Shown: in pieces, positions 14,892 to 24,900 of the stretch
Layout of the letters: the number at the start of each line of letters is the position of its first letter
Numbering within the stretch: the first letter of the stretch is position 1
NCBI RefSeq assembly: GCF_036032445.1
Contig: NZ_CP107932.1
Span: 6,450,501-6,514,500 of the forward strand
Direction: 5' to 3'
Length of the DNA stretch: 64,000 nucleotides
Source of the DNA: Nocardia sp. NBC_00416
GTDB taxonomy: Bacteria; Actinomycetota; Actinomycetes; Mycobacteriales; Mycobacteriaceae
Program-made: the position numbers and the translations under genes
Notes under the pieces: generated by a model
Seen by the model: the letters and a program-made list of their open reading frames with translations, nothing else
Databases searched by the model: none
What the model was told of the DNA's origin: nothing

Positions 14892-17800
14892 TTGACGATC
14901 AACGAGAGCACTGCGTCCGGTACTGGACACCGGGTGGATGTGGCCGCAGCCGCAGGCAGGACCGTGACCGAGACGAATCGCACACCGTTGCTGGACCGGT
15001 TGCGTGAAGGAACCCCCTACGCCCTGGCCTTCGGTGGTCAGGGCGCCAGTTGGCTGGGCGAACTGGCCGAGATCGGCCGCGACGCCGCCCTGGAGCCAGA
15101 ACTGACCGCGCTGGTCAACGAGGCCGCCGCCCTGCTGGACCCCGTCGCCGACCAGCTCCTGGTCGTGCGCCCGGTGGGCTTCGATCCGGTGGCCTGGATG
15201 CTGGAGGACGACCTCGCCGACGACGAGACCGAGACTTCGGACGCGCCGCCGGAACGGGTGCTGCGCTCGGCTGCTGTCTCCATGCCCGGTGTGCTGCTGA
15301 CTCAGGTCGCCGCCCTGCGGGCGCTGCGCCTGCAGGGACTGGACCCGGCCGAGGTCGCCCCGGTCGCGGTGGTCGGCCATTCACAGGGCCTGCTGGCCGC
15401 GGCCGCGGTGCGGGCCGCCGGACAGCGGGACGCGGAGATCCTGGCGATCGCCCAGCTGATCGGCGCGGCGGCCGGACTGGTCGCGCGGCGGCGCGGGCTC
15501 ATGCCGGTCGGTGAGCGGTCCTCGATGGTCGCGGTCTCCAATGTCGACCCGGACGAACTGCGGGCCGTGCTCGCCGAGGTCTGCGCGGGGGTGGACCCGC
15601 TGGCGGCGGCGGTGCTGTCGATCCGCAACGGCCGGCGCCGGGTGGTCCTGTCCGGAACCCCCGACCAGCTGCGCCGGGTGCAGCAGCGATGCGCGCAGCT
15701 GCACGCCGAACAGGATCGCGAGCGGGCCGCCAAACAGCGCGGCGGCGCGGTGTTCGCCCCGGTCTTCGAAGACCTCGAGGTGGACGTGGCGTTCCACCAC
15801 CCGGCGCTCGCCGACACCGTGGACCTCGTCTCCGGCTGGGCCGGTCAGTGCGGGCTCGACGCCGAGCTGGCCGGACGGCTGGCACGCGAGATCCTGGTCG
15901 ACCCCATCGACTGGGTCGCCACCGTCGACGAGGTGGTGACCACCGGTGCACAGTGGATCCTGGACCTCGGCCCCGGCGACCTGCTGTCCCGGGTGAGCTC
16001 CGGCTCCCTCAAGGGCAGCGGCGTCGGCGTGATCGCGGCGGCCACCCGGGCCGGACAGCGCAGTCTGCTGACCCCCGGTGCGGTCCCGGAGGTGGCGCGG
16101 CCGTGGGCGGCGTTCGCGCCGCGGCCGGTGCGGCTGCCCAACGGGCGGATCGTGCTGGAGACCGCGTTCACCGAACTCACCGGACGCTCGCCCATCCTGC
16201 TGGCGGGAATGACCCCGACCACGGTCGACGCGAAGATCGTCGCGGCCGCGGCCAACGCCGGGCACTGGGCGGAACTGGCCGGCGGCGGCCAGGTGACCGA
16301 GCAGATCTTCGCCGAGCGAGTGGCGGAGCTGAAGAAACTGCTGCACCCGGGACGGCAGGTGCAGTTCAATTCGCTGTTCCTGGACCCGTACCTGTGGAAG
16401 CTGCAGCTGGGGGGTAAGCGGCTGGTTCAACGGGCACGCGCGGCGGGCGCTCCCTTCGACGGTGTCATCGTCACCGCCGGTATCCCGGAGCTCGAGGAAG
16501 CCGTCGCGCTGATCGAGGAACTGACCGAGGTGGGGATCAGCCACGTCGCGTTCAAACCGGGCACGGTCGCGCAGATCCGCGCGGTGCTCCGGATCGCCGA
16601 CGCGGTGCCGGACTACCCGGTGATCATGCACATCGAGGGTGGTAAGGCCGGTGGGCACCACTCCTGGGAGGACCTGGACGATCTCCTGCTCGAAACCTAC
16701 GCCGAGCTGCGCACCCACGGGAACGTCGTGGTCTGCGTCGGCGGTGGGATCGGGACCCCGGAGCGGGCCACCGAATACCTGACCGGCACCTGGTCGGCGG
16801 CGCACGGTTACCCGGCGATGCCGCTGGACGGCGTGCTGGTGGGGACCGCGGCCATGGCGACCCTGGAGGCGACGACCACGCCCGAGGTCAAACAGTTGCT
16901 GGTCGACACCCCCGGCACCCCCGACTGGGTGGGCGCCGGAACCGCGAACGGCGGCATGGCCTCGGGCCGCAGCCAGCTGGGCGCCGATATCCACGAGATC
17001 GACAACGCGGCGTCCCGGACCGGCCGGCTGCTCGACGAGGTCGCCGGAGACGCGGACGCGGTGGCGCAGCGGCGCACCGAGATCATCGCCGCGCTGAACG
17101 CGACCGCCAAACCGTATTTCGGTGATGTGGCGGCCATGACCTATCTCGCGTGGCTGGAACGCTACGTGGAGCTCGCGATCGGGCAGGGCAGCCGCCAGGA
17201 CTTCGATTGCGGCACCGACCTCGGCGAGGCGATCGCCGCGGCGACGCAGTCGGCGTGGCTGGACATCAGCTGGCGCGACCGGTTCGCCGAGATGCTGCGC
17301 CGGGCCGAGGCCCGGCTGGCGCCGGCCGATCGCGGCGAGATCGAATCCCTGTTCCGTGACGAAGATCTGGAAGATCCCGCCGCCGCCGTCGCGGCACTGC
17401 GCGAGCGTTACCCGGCGGCCGCCGAGACCGTGCTGCATCCGGCCGACGTGCCGTTCTTCGTCACGCTGTGCAAGACCCCGGGCAAACCGGTGAACTTCGT
17501 CCCCGTGGTCGACCAGGACGTGCGGCGCTGGTGGCGCTCGGATTCGCTGTGGCAGGCGCACGATCCGCGGTACTCGGCCGATCAGGTGTGTGTCATCCCG
17601 GGCACCGTCGCGGTCGCCGGGATCACCCGGGTGGACGAGCCCGTCGGTGAACTGCTGGACCGGTTCGAACAGGACGCCGCCTACGCGCTGATGCGCGACG
17701 GTGTGGTGCCGGCAGCGGTGGACGCCCGCCGGGTCGCCGCGGTGACCAGCGGGCCGATCGACGTGGTGCTGGCCGCGCCGGACGTGAACTGGTCCGGCCG

Positions 17801-20800
17801 GACCACCGTGAACCCGGTACACCGGCTCGGCGATCTGCACGAGTGGACCGTGGACGAGAAGGGCGCGGTGCACCCCCCGACCGGAGCCACCCTCGTCGAG
17901 ACCGAGGGGCCCGAGTCCGAGCACGCCTATGTGGCACTGACCGTCCCGTTGTACGCCGGGCAGGTGGTGCGCATCCGCATCACCGTGCCGGTATCGGTGT
18001 ACAACGGCGGTGCGCCGGTGGTGACCGAAGCCGACGCCGATACCGCCATGTCCGCGCTGCTGGCCGTGGCCGCCGGGCAGACCCTGCCCGAGGTGAAAGG
18101 CTCTGTCGCGCACCTCAACCTGGCCTGGACGCCGGATCTGGTCGCCGACCACGCCGGGGTCACCGGGGCCGGACTGCCCGCGAACCTGAGCACCCTGGGC
18201 CGCACGGCGCCGGATGTGCTGGTCGGCGCGTGCTGGCCGGCCGTCTTCGCGGTGCTCGGCGCGGCGCGTACCGGTGCCGACGCCAGCGTCATCGAGGGCA
18301 TGCTGGACCTGGTGCACCTCGACCATCGGATCGAGTTGCTGCGCGAACTCCCCGACGAGACCAGCATTCTCGTCGTGCGGGCCGAATCCGGCGCGGTCGT
18401 CGATACCGACCTCGGCCGGGTGGTCGAGGTTCGGGTCACCGTCGGCGAGATGCGCGACAAGGGTCTGGACGTCGTCTCGCTCGCTCGCCTGACCGAGCGG
18501 TTCGCGATCCGCGGCCGTACCGGCGCCGGTGAACTGACCGATCCGCCGCGCGCCGGTGGCACCGTGAGCGCCGACGCGACCGAGACCCCGCGCCGCCGGC
18601 GCCGGGACGTGACCATGATCGCCCCCCGGAGCATGGCCGCGTTCGCCTCGGTGTCCGGGGATCACAATCCGATCCACACCAGTGACGCCGCGGCGAAACT
18701 GGCCGGCCTGGGCAGCCCGATCGTGCACGGTATGTGGCTGTCGGCCGCCGCGCAGCACGCGGTGTCGGCGGTGGACCCGCAGGCCTCCGCACCGGCGCGG
18801 ACGCTGACCGCGTGGACCACCCGGTTCCTCGGCATGGTTCGGCCCGGCGCGGATATCGACGTGCGGGTCGAGCGGATCGCGGTCGACGCGGGCGACGAGA
18901 TCATCGAGGTCTCCTGCCGCGCCGGCGGCGACCTGGTGATGACCGCCACCGGCCGTACCGCCGCGCCGAAGACCGTCTACGCGTTCCCGGGTCAGGGAAT
19001 CCAGCGCAAGGGCATGGGCCTGGACGCCCGTTCCCGGTCCAAGGCCGCCAAGGCCATCTGGGATCGTGCCGATAAGCACACCCGGGAGGCCCTGGGCTTC
19101 TCGATCCTCGCGGTGGTGCGGGACAACCCGACCTACCTGAAGGCGCGCGGCGTCGAGCACCGGCATCCGGACGGCGTCCTGCACCTGACCCAGTTCACCC
19201 AGGTCGCGATGGCCACTCTAGGGGTCGCGCAGGTCGCGGAGCTCCGGGAGGCCGGTGCGTTCGTCGAGGGCTCGCTGCTGGCCGGACATTCGGTGGGCGA
19301 GTACAACGCGCTCGCGGCTGTCGCCGGGGTGCTGCCGCTGGAAGCCGTGCTCGAGGTGGTGTTCCAGCGCGGTTCGGCCATGCACGAGCTGGTGCCGCGC
19401 GACGCGCAGGGTCGCAGTGACTACCGGATGGCGGCGATCCGCCCCTCGCAGATCGGACTGCCCGACGACGAGGTCATCGATTTCGTCGCCGGAATCGGTG
19501 CGCAGGCCGGGGAATTCCTGGAAGTGGTGAACCTGAACCTGCGCGGCTCGCAGTACGCCATCGCGGGCACCGTCGCCGGTCTGGAAGCTCTGGAGACCGA
19601 GATCGATCGCCGCCGGGCGGAATTCGGCGGCAAGCGGGCCTTCATCCTGGTGCCGGGTATCGATGTGCCGTTCCATTCGACGGTGCTGCGCAAGGGTGTC
19701 CCGGAGTTCCGGGGCAAGCTCGAGCAGCTGTTGCCGGAGGAACTGCAGCCCGAGGTGCTGGTGGGCCGGTACATTCCGAACCTCGTGCCCCGGCCGTTCT
19801 CGCTGGACCGGGAATTCGTCGCCGAGATCGCCGAGCTGGTGCCCTCGGAGCCCCTCGCCGCCGTGCTCGCCGATTTCGATTCCTGGTCGCAGCGGCCGAG
19901 TGAACTGTGCCGTGTGGTGCTCATCGAGCTGCTCGCCTGGCAGTTCGCCAGTCCGGTGCGCTGGATCGAGACCCAGGACCTGTTGTTCGGCGACCTCGCT
20001 GTGGAACGGTTCGTGGAGGTCGGGCTGGGCGCCACCCCGACCGTGGCCAACCTGGCGAGCCAGACGCTGAAACTGCCCGATTTCGCCACGGCCACCGTGG
20101 AGGTTCTCAATATCGAGCGTGAGGCGTCGGTCGTCTACTCGACCGATACCGATCCCGCCCCCGCGGACGATCCGGTCGAGGAGGTCGCCGAAACGACCGC
20201 CGCCGCGGCCGCACCGGCCGCCGCCGCACCCGCCGCGGCGCCCGCCGCCACCGGCGGACCGCGGCCGGACGACATCGCCTTCACCGCCGCCGACGCGACC
20301 AGGGTGCTGATCGCACTGTGGACCAAACTCCGTATCGACCAGATCGGCCCGGTCGACACAATCGAGGGCCTGTGCGACGGGGTGTCCTCACGCCGTAACC
20401 AGCTGCTGGTCGACCTCGGGTCGGAACTGTCGCTGGGCGCGATCGACGGCGCGGCCGATGCCGATATGGGCGCGCTGTCCGCGACCGTGGAACGCCTCGC
20501 CCGCACCTACAAGCCGTTCGGCTCGGTGCTCAGCGACGCGATCAACGATCATCTGCGCAAGGTGTTCGGGCCGTCCGGTAAGCGACCGGCCGCGATCGCC
20601 GAGCGTGTGAAGAAGGTCTGGGAACTGGGTGAGGGCTGGGCCAGCCACATCACCGCCGAAGTCTCGCTGGGCACCCGCGAGGGCACCAGTGTGCGCGGCG
20701 GCGACCTGGGCGGTCTCGTAGCCGGTGCGCTCACCGACGGCGCGGCCGTGGACGCGGCGGTCGACGCCGCAGTGCAGGCTGTGGCGGCGCGACGCGGTGT

Positions 20801-23800
20801 GGCGGTGTCGCTGCCCGCGGCCGGCGGATCCGGCGGCGGCACCGTGGACGCCGCGGCGCTGGGCGAGTTCACCGAGCAGATCACCGGTAAGGACGGCGTG
20901 CTGGCTTCGGCCGCCCGCCTGGTGCTGGAGCAGCTCGGGCTGAGTGAGCAGGTCTCCGCGCCGGAGCGCACCGACGACGGTCTCGTCGATCTGGTGTCGG
21001 CGGAGCTGGGGTCGGATTGGCCGCGGCTGGTCGCCCCCGCGTTCGACGCGCGTAAGGCGGTGCTCATCGACGACCGGTGGGCTACCGCGCGTGAGGACCT
21101 GGCCCGGTTGTGGCTGGGCGACGATGCGGTGACCGCGCAACTCCCGGTGACCGGTTTCTTGGGCGCCGGTGAAGCTGTTGCCGCACAGGCTTCCTGGTGG
21201 CGGCAGCGCGCGGTGCACGAGGCCCGTTCGGTGCTCGCCGGTCAGTACGAGCGGATCGCCGAGGCGGCCGCGAGCAGCGCGGAGCCGGGTCAGTGGTCCG
21301 CCGAGATCGCGGTCGTCACCGGAGCGAGCAAGGGGTCCATCGCCGCCGCGCTCGCCGGTCGTCTGCTCGGCGGGGGTGCGACCGTGGTCGTCACCACCTC
21401 GCGTCTCGACGACACCCGGCTCGGCTTCTACCGCGACCTCTACCGCGACAACGCGCGCCACGGCGCCGCGCTGTGGGTGGTTCCGGCCAATATGGCCTCC
21501 TACACCGATATCGACGCCCTGATCGACTGGGTGGGTACCGAGCAGGTGGACAACGCCGGTGGCGCCAAGATCAAGACCAAGGACGCGCTGACCCCCACCC
21601 TGCTGCTGCCCTTCGCGGCGCCGCGGGTGTCGGGGTACCTCTCCGACGCCGGCGCCCGCGCCGAAATGGAGATGCGGGTGCTGCTGTGGTCGGTCGAGCG
21701 GTTGATCGGCGGACTGTCCACGATCGGCGCCGACCACGATGTCGACGCGAAACTTCATGTGCTGCTGCCGGGTTCGCCCAACCGTGGCATGTTCGGCGGT
21801 GACGGCGCCTACGGCGAGGCCAAGGCCGCGCTGGACGCGGTGGTCGCGAAGTGGCGTGCCGAGAAGTCGTGGTCGACCCGGGTCACCCTGGTGCACGCGC
21901 TGATCGGCTGGGTCCGGGGCACCGGCCTGATGGGCCAGAACGACCCCATGGTCGAGGCAGTCGAGCAGGCCGGGGTGCAGACCTGGTCCACCGGTGAGAT
22001 CGCCGACGAACTGCTGAAATGGGCGACCGCTCAGGCCCGTGAGGTCACCGCTTCCGGCCCGCAGCAGGTCGATCTGACCGGCGGGCTGGCCGGCGCCGAC
22101 CTGGATCTGGCCGCGTTGGCCAAGCAGGCGCAGGAGGCCGCGGACGCCGAGGAGGCGACCGACTCCGCGGCGGCCGGCGATGCGCCGCGTATCTCCGCGC
22201 TGCCCGCCCCGCCCACGCTGACCTCGGCGCTGCCCGTTCCCGAATGGGGTGCGGTGACCGCCGATCTCGCCGATATGGTCGTCATCGTCGGCGCCGGTGA
22301 GCTCGGGCCCTACGGCTCCGCGCGGACCCGGTTCGAGATGGAGGTCTCCGACGAACTGTCGGCCGCAGGCGTGCTGGAACTGGCCTGGACCACCGGCATG
22401 GTGACCTGGGAGAACGATCCGAAGCCCGGTTGGTACGACGCCGAGAGCGGGGACCTCGTCCCGGAACACGAACTGGCGGAGCGTTATCACGACGCCGTGG
22501 TCGAGAAGTGCGGTATCCGCCGCTACGCCGACGACGGCGCCATGGTCGACAACACCAGCCCGCTGATGACCTCGGTGTTCCTCGATCAGGATCTGTCGTT
22601 CACGGTCGGCGGCGAAGCAGAGGCCCGTGCCTTCTACGCCGCGGATCCGGAGCACACGATCATCACCCCGGTCGCCGATTCCGGCGACTGGACCGTGACC
22701 CGCCAGGCCGGCACCGAGATCCGGGTCCCGCGCCGGGCGAATCTGTCGCGGACCGTCGGCGGCCAGATCCCGACCGGCTGGGATCCCACGGTGTGGGGTA
22801 TCTCCGCCGATATGGCGTCCTCGGTGGACCGGGTCGCGCTGTGGAACATCGCCTGCACCGTGGACGCGTTCGTCGGGTCCGGATTCAGCCCCGCGGAGCT
22901 GATGAGCTGGGTGCATCCGAGCCTGGTGGCCAACACTCAGGGCACCGGTATGGGCGGTATGTCGTCGATGCGCTCGCTCTACGTCGACAACCTGCTCGGC
23001 GAATCGCGGCCCAACGACATCCTGCAGGAAGCCCTGCCCAACGTGGCGCTGGCCCATGTCGTGCAGTCCTACGTCGGCAGTTACGGCGCCATGGTGCATC
23101 CGGTGGCGGCGTGTGCGACCGCCGCGGTGTCGGTGGAGGAAGGCGTCGACAAGATCCGGCTCGGGAAGGCCGAGGTCGTGGTGGCCGGTGGCTTCGACGA
23201 TCTGGGTATCGAGGGCATCGTCGGCTTCGGCGATATGTCGGCGACCGCCGATTCGGCGGCGATGAGCGCCAAGGGCATCAGCGACCGGTACTTCTCCCGC
23301 GCCAACGATCGCCGGCGCGGCGGGTTCGTGGAATCGCAGGGCGGCGGCACCGTGCTGCTGGCCCGCGGTGACATCGCGCTCGAACTCGGCTTGCCGGTGC
23401 TCGGCGTGGTGGCCTTCGCGCAGTCCTTCGCCGACGGCGTGCACACCTCGATCCCGGCGCCCGGTCTCGGCGCGCTGGGTGCGGGCCGGGGCGGCCGGGA
23501 ATCCCGGTTCGCCGCGGAGCTGCGCAAACTCGGCGTCGGCGCCGACGATATTGCGGTGATCTCCAAGCACGACACCTCCACCGCGGCCAACGATCCGAAC
23601 GAGTCCGAACTGCACGAGCGGCTCGCGGCGGCCATCGGCCGGTCCGAGGGCGCTCCGCTGTTCGTGGTCTCGCAGAAGAGCCTCACCGGGCATGCCAAGG
23701 GCGGTGCGGCGGCGTTCCAGCTGATCGGCCTGTGCCAGGTGCTGGAGAACGGTGTGCTGCCGCCGAACCGGAGCCTCGACTGCGTGGACGAGAAGATGCG

Positions 23801-24245
23801 GGAGTACTCGCATCTGGTCTGGCTGCGCGAGGCACTGCGTTTCGGGGATCGTTTCCCGCTCAAGGCGGGTCTGGTGACCTCGCTCGGATTCGGGCACGTC
23901 TCCGGTCTGCTGGCGGTGGTACATCCGCAGGCCTTCGTGCAGGCGATCGAACCGGGCCGGCGCGAGGAGTATCAGCGGCGGGCGCAGGAACGTCAGCTGG
24001 CGGGCCGGCAGCGTATCGCCGAGGCGATGTGCGGCGGCGCTCCGCTCTACGAGCGTCCGGCCGACCGCCGGCTCGGCGGTGACGGCACTCCGGCGGCGCA
24101 GTCGCGCGGACTCGAAGCCGATGTGCTGCTGTCCGAGACCGCACGGCTCGGCGGTGACGGGGTCTACCAGGTCGGTGGAGCCGGTTGCGAGACCGGACAG
24201 TTCGTCGGTGGCGGTTCCGATGCCGCCGACGCCGGTACACCGTAG
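14892..24245 (+). CDS. fas: Type I fatty acid synthase (FAS-I)
   Basis: A 3117-residue single-chain FAS of the Corynebacterineae type. Domains in order: acetyl transferase (GHSQG, Ser164); enoyl reductase (LLAGMTPTTVDAKIVAAAAN ~437, GGKAGGHHSWED ~583); MaoC-type dehydratase (SGDHNPIH, His1258); malonyl/palmitoyl transferase (GHSVGEY, Ser1467); ACP (DLGSEL, Ser1844 as phosphopantetheine site); ketoreductase (VVTGASKGS ~2140, Tyr2307, Lys2311); ketosynthase (ACATAA, Cys2741; His2893; His2934). It makes C16-C26 acyl-CoAs for phospholipids and mycolic acid alpha chains. The TTG start at 14892 reproduces the mycobacterial N-terminus (TI-E then a short variable stretch); a GTG at 14784 would add 36 poor residues. 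There is no built-in phosphopantetheinyl transferase; acpS follows after 11 nt. Confidence 0.97.
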   Translation: MTINESTASGTGHRVDVAAAAGRTVTETNRTPLLDRLREGTPYALAFGGQGASWLGELAEIGRDAALEPELTALVNEAAALLDPVADQLLVVRPVGFDPVAWMLEDDLADDETETSDAPPERVLRSAAVSMPGVLLTQVAALRALRLQGLDPAEVAPVAVVGHSQGLLAAAAVRAAGQRDAEILAIAQLIGAAAGLVARRRGLMPVGERSSMVAVSNVDPDELRAVLAEVCAGVDPLAAAVLSIRNGRRRVVLSGTPDQLRRVQQRCAQLHAEQDRERAAKQRGGAVFAPVFEDLEVDVAFHHPALADTVDLVSGWAGQCGLDAELAGRLAREILVDPIDWVATVDEVVTTGAQWILDLGPGDLLSRVSSGSLKGSGVGVIAAATRAGQRSLLTPGAVPEVARPWAAFAPRPVRLPNGRIVLETAFTELTGRSPILLAGMTPTTVDAKIVAAAANAGHWAELAGGGQVTEQIFAERVAELKKLLHPGRQVQFNSLFLDPYLWKLQLGGKRLVQRARAAGAPFDGVIVTAGIPELEEAVALIEELTEVGISHVAFKPGTVAQIRAVLRIADAVPDYPVIMHIEGGKAGGHHSWEDLDDLLLETYAELRTHGNVVVCVGGGIGTPERATEYLTGTWSAAHGYPAMPLDGVLVGTAAMATLEATTTPEVKQLLVDTPGTPDWVGAGTANGGMASGRSQLGADIHEIDNAASRTGRLLDEVAGDADAVAQRRTEIIAALNATAKPYFGDVAAMTYLAWLERYVELAIGQGSRQDFDCGTDLGEAIAAATQSAWLDISWRDRFAEMLRRAEARLAPADRGEIESLFRDEDLEDPAAAVAALRERYPAAAETVLHPADVPFFVTLCKTPGKPVNFVPVVDQDVRRWWRSDSLWQAHDPRYSADQVCVIPGTVAVAGITRVDEPVGELLDRFEQDAAYALMRDGVVPAAVDARRVAAVTSGPIDVVLAAPDVNWSGRTTVNPVHRLGDLHEWTVDEKGAVHPPTGATLVETEGPESEHAYVALTVPLYAGQVVRIRITVPVSVYNGGAPVVTEADADTAMSALLAVAAGQTLPEVKGSVAHLNLAWTPDLVADHAGVTGAGLPANLSTLGRTAPDVLVGACWPAVFAVLGAARTGADASVIEGMLDLVHLDHRIELLRELPDETSILVVRAESGAVVDTDLGRVVEVRVTVGEMRDKGLDVVSLARLTERFAIRGRTGAGELTDPPRAGGTVSADATETPRRRRRDVTMIAPRSMAAFASVSGDHNPIHTSDAAAKLAGLGSPIVHGMWLSAAAQHAVSAVDPQASAPARTLTAWTTRFLGMVRPGADIDVRVERIAVDAGDEIIEVSCRAGGDLVMTATGRTAAPKTVYAFPGQGIQRKGMGLDARSRSKAAKAIWDRADKHTREALGFSILAVVRDNPTYLKARGVEHRHPDGVLHLTQFTQVAMATLGVAQVAELREAGAFVEGSLLAGHSVGEYNALAAVAGVLPLEAVLEVVFQRGSAMHELVPRDAQGRSDYRMAAIRPSQIGLPDDEVIDFVAGIGAQAGEFLEVVNLNLRGSQYAIAGTVAGLEALETEIDRRRAEFGGKRAFILVPGIDVPFHSTVLRKGVPEFRGKLEQLLPEELQPEVLVGRYIPNLVPRPFSLDREFVAEIAELVPSEPLAAVLADFDSWSQRPSELCRVVLIELLAWQFASPVRWIETQDLLFGDLAVERFVEVGLGATPTVANLASQTLKLPDFATATVEVLNIEREASVVYSTDTDPAPADDPVEEVAETTAAAAAPAAAAPAAAPAATGGPRPDDIAFTAADATRVLIALWTKLRIDQIGPVDTIEGLCDGVSSRRNQLLVDLGSELSLGAIDGAADADMGALSATVERLARTYKPFGSVLSDAINDHLRKVFGPSGKRPAAIAERVKKVWELGEGWASHITAEVSLGTREGTSVRGGDLGGLVAGALTDGAAVDAAVDAAVQAVAARRGVAVSLPAAGGSGGGTVDAAALGEFTEQITGKDGVLASAARLVLEQLGLSEQVSAPERTDDGLVDLVSAELGSDWPRLVAPAFDARKAVLIDDRWATAREDLARLWLGDDAVTAQLPVTGFLGAGEAVAAQASWWRQRAVHEARSVLAGQYERIAEAAASSAEPGQWSAEIAVVTGASKGSIAAALAGRLLGGGATVVVTTSRLDDTRLGFYRDLYRDNARHGAALWVVPANMASYTDIDALIDWVGTEQVDNAGGAKIKTKDALTPTLLLPFAAPRVSGYLSDAGARAEMEMRVLLWSVERLIGGLSTIGADHDVDAKLHVLLPGSPNRGMFGGDGAYGEAKAALDAVVAKWRAEKSWSTRVTLVHALIGWVRGTGLMGQNDPMVEAVEQAGVQTWSTGEIADELLKWATAQAREVTASGPQQVDLTGGLAGADLDLAALAKQAQEAADAEEATDSAAAGDAPRISALPAPPTLTSALPVPEWGAVTADLADMVVIVGAGELGPYGSARTRFEMEVSDELSAAGVLELAWTTGMVTWENDPKPGWYDAESGDLVPEHELAERYHDAVVEKCGIRRYADDGAMVDNTSPLMTSVFLDQDLSFTVGGEAEARAFYAADPEHTIITPVADSGDWTVTRQAGTEIRVPRRANLSRTVGGQIPTGWDPTVWGISADMASSVDRVALWNIACTVDAFVGSGFSPAELMSWVHPSLVANTQGTGMGGMSSMRSLYVDNLLGESRPNDILQEALPNVALAHVVQSYVGSYGAMVHPVAACATAAVSVEEGVDKIRLGKAEVVVAGGFDDLGIEGIVGFGDMSATADSAAMSAKGISDRYFSRANDRRRGGFVESQGGGTVLLARGDIALELGLPVLGVVAFAQSFADGVHTSIPAPGLGALGAGRGGRESRFAAELRKLGVGADDIAVISKHDTSTAANDPNESELHERLAAAIGRSEGAPLFVVSQKSLTGHAKGGAAAFQLIGLCQVLENGVLPPNRSLDCVDEKMREYSHLVWLREALRFGDRFPLKAGLVTSLGFGHVSGLLAVVHPQAFVQAIEPGRREEYQRRAQERQLAGRQRIAEAMCGGAPLYERPADRRLGGDGTPAAQSRGLEADVLLSETARLGGDGVYQVGGAGCETGQFVGGGSDAADAGTP

Positions 24246-24256
24246 GCTGCGCCACT

Positions 24257-24694
24257 GTGACGATCCTGGGAATCGGCTTGGACCTGGTGACCATCTCCGA
24301 GTTCGCCGAACAACTGCAACGTGCCGGAACCACCATGGTCCGGGAGAGTTTCACCGCGGGTGAACGGCGCTACTGTCAGAGCAAGGCCACCGATCCGGCC
24401 CGTAGTTACGCGGCGCGGTGGGCGGCGAAGGAGGCGGTGCTCAAAGCCTGGGCGTCGTCGCGCTTCGCCCGCCGCCCGCAGATCGGGGACAACCCGTACC
24501 CGCTGATCGAGGTCGTCAACGACGCCTGGGGCCGGCCGAGCATCAAACTGCACGGCTTGGCCGCGGAGTTCCTGCCGCGCGTCCGGGTGCACCTGTCGCT
24601 CACCCACGACGGGGACACCGCGGCCGCGATGGTGGTGCTGGAGGACCCGGGCGAACTCGCCGACCTGATCGAGGGCCGGACGCCGGAGAACTGA
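24257..24694 (+). CDS. acpS: Holo-[acyl-carrier-protein] synthase
   Basis: A 145-residue 4'-phosphopantetheinyl transferase of the AcpS class. The Mg-binding GIGLDLV lies at residues 5-11, and the catalytic RWAAKEAVLKA block lies near residue 55. A LSLTHDGDTAAAMVV strand lies near residue 118. It should load CoA-derived phosphopantetheine on Ser1844 of the FAS-I ACP domain. GTG 24257 is the start that gives the family N-terminus TILGIGLDLV; no Shine-Dalgarno sequence is evident in the 11-nt gap after fas, so coupled translation is likely. The fas-acpS pairing is the standard mycobacterial arrangement. Confidence 0.95.
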   Translation: MTILGIGLDLVTISEFAEQLQRAGTTMVRESFTAGERRYCQSKATDPARSYAARWAAKEAVLKAWASSRFARRPQIGDNPYPLIEVVNDAWGRPSIKLHGLAAEFLPRVRVHLSLTHDGDTAAAMVVLEDPGELADLIEGRTPEN

Positions 24695-24900
24695 CGACCG
24701 GCAGCGCACCAACCCGGTGCTGCAGAAACCCGCGGCCGCTGGCGACTCGGTCGTGCCGATTCGGCGGGTGGGCCGCCCCCGCGGCCTGCCCGCCGGCTAC
24801 TGCTCGCCTTCCGCGATCCCGGCCATCGGGCCGCGGAGTTGCCTAGCAGCCCGGAATGCGCTGTCATCGGCTCGACATCGCGTTCGGGGAGGTATTCAGC

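Noticed and set aside
15381..23924. Very long antisense frames (over 1100 codons) opposite fas
   Set aside because: They are mirror frames caused by high GC3. They lack domains and show the low-complexity His/Gly/Arg/Asp composition of antisense translation.
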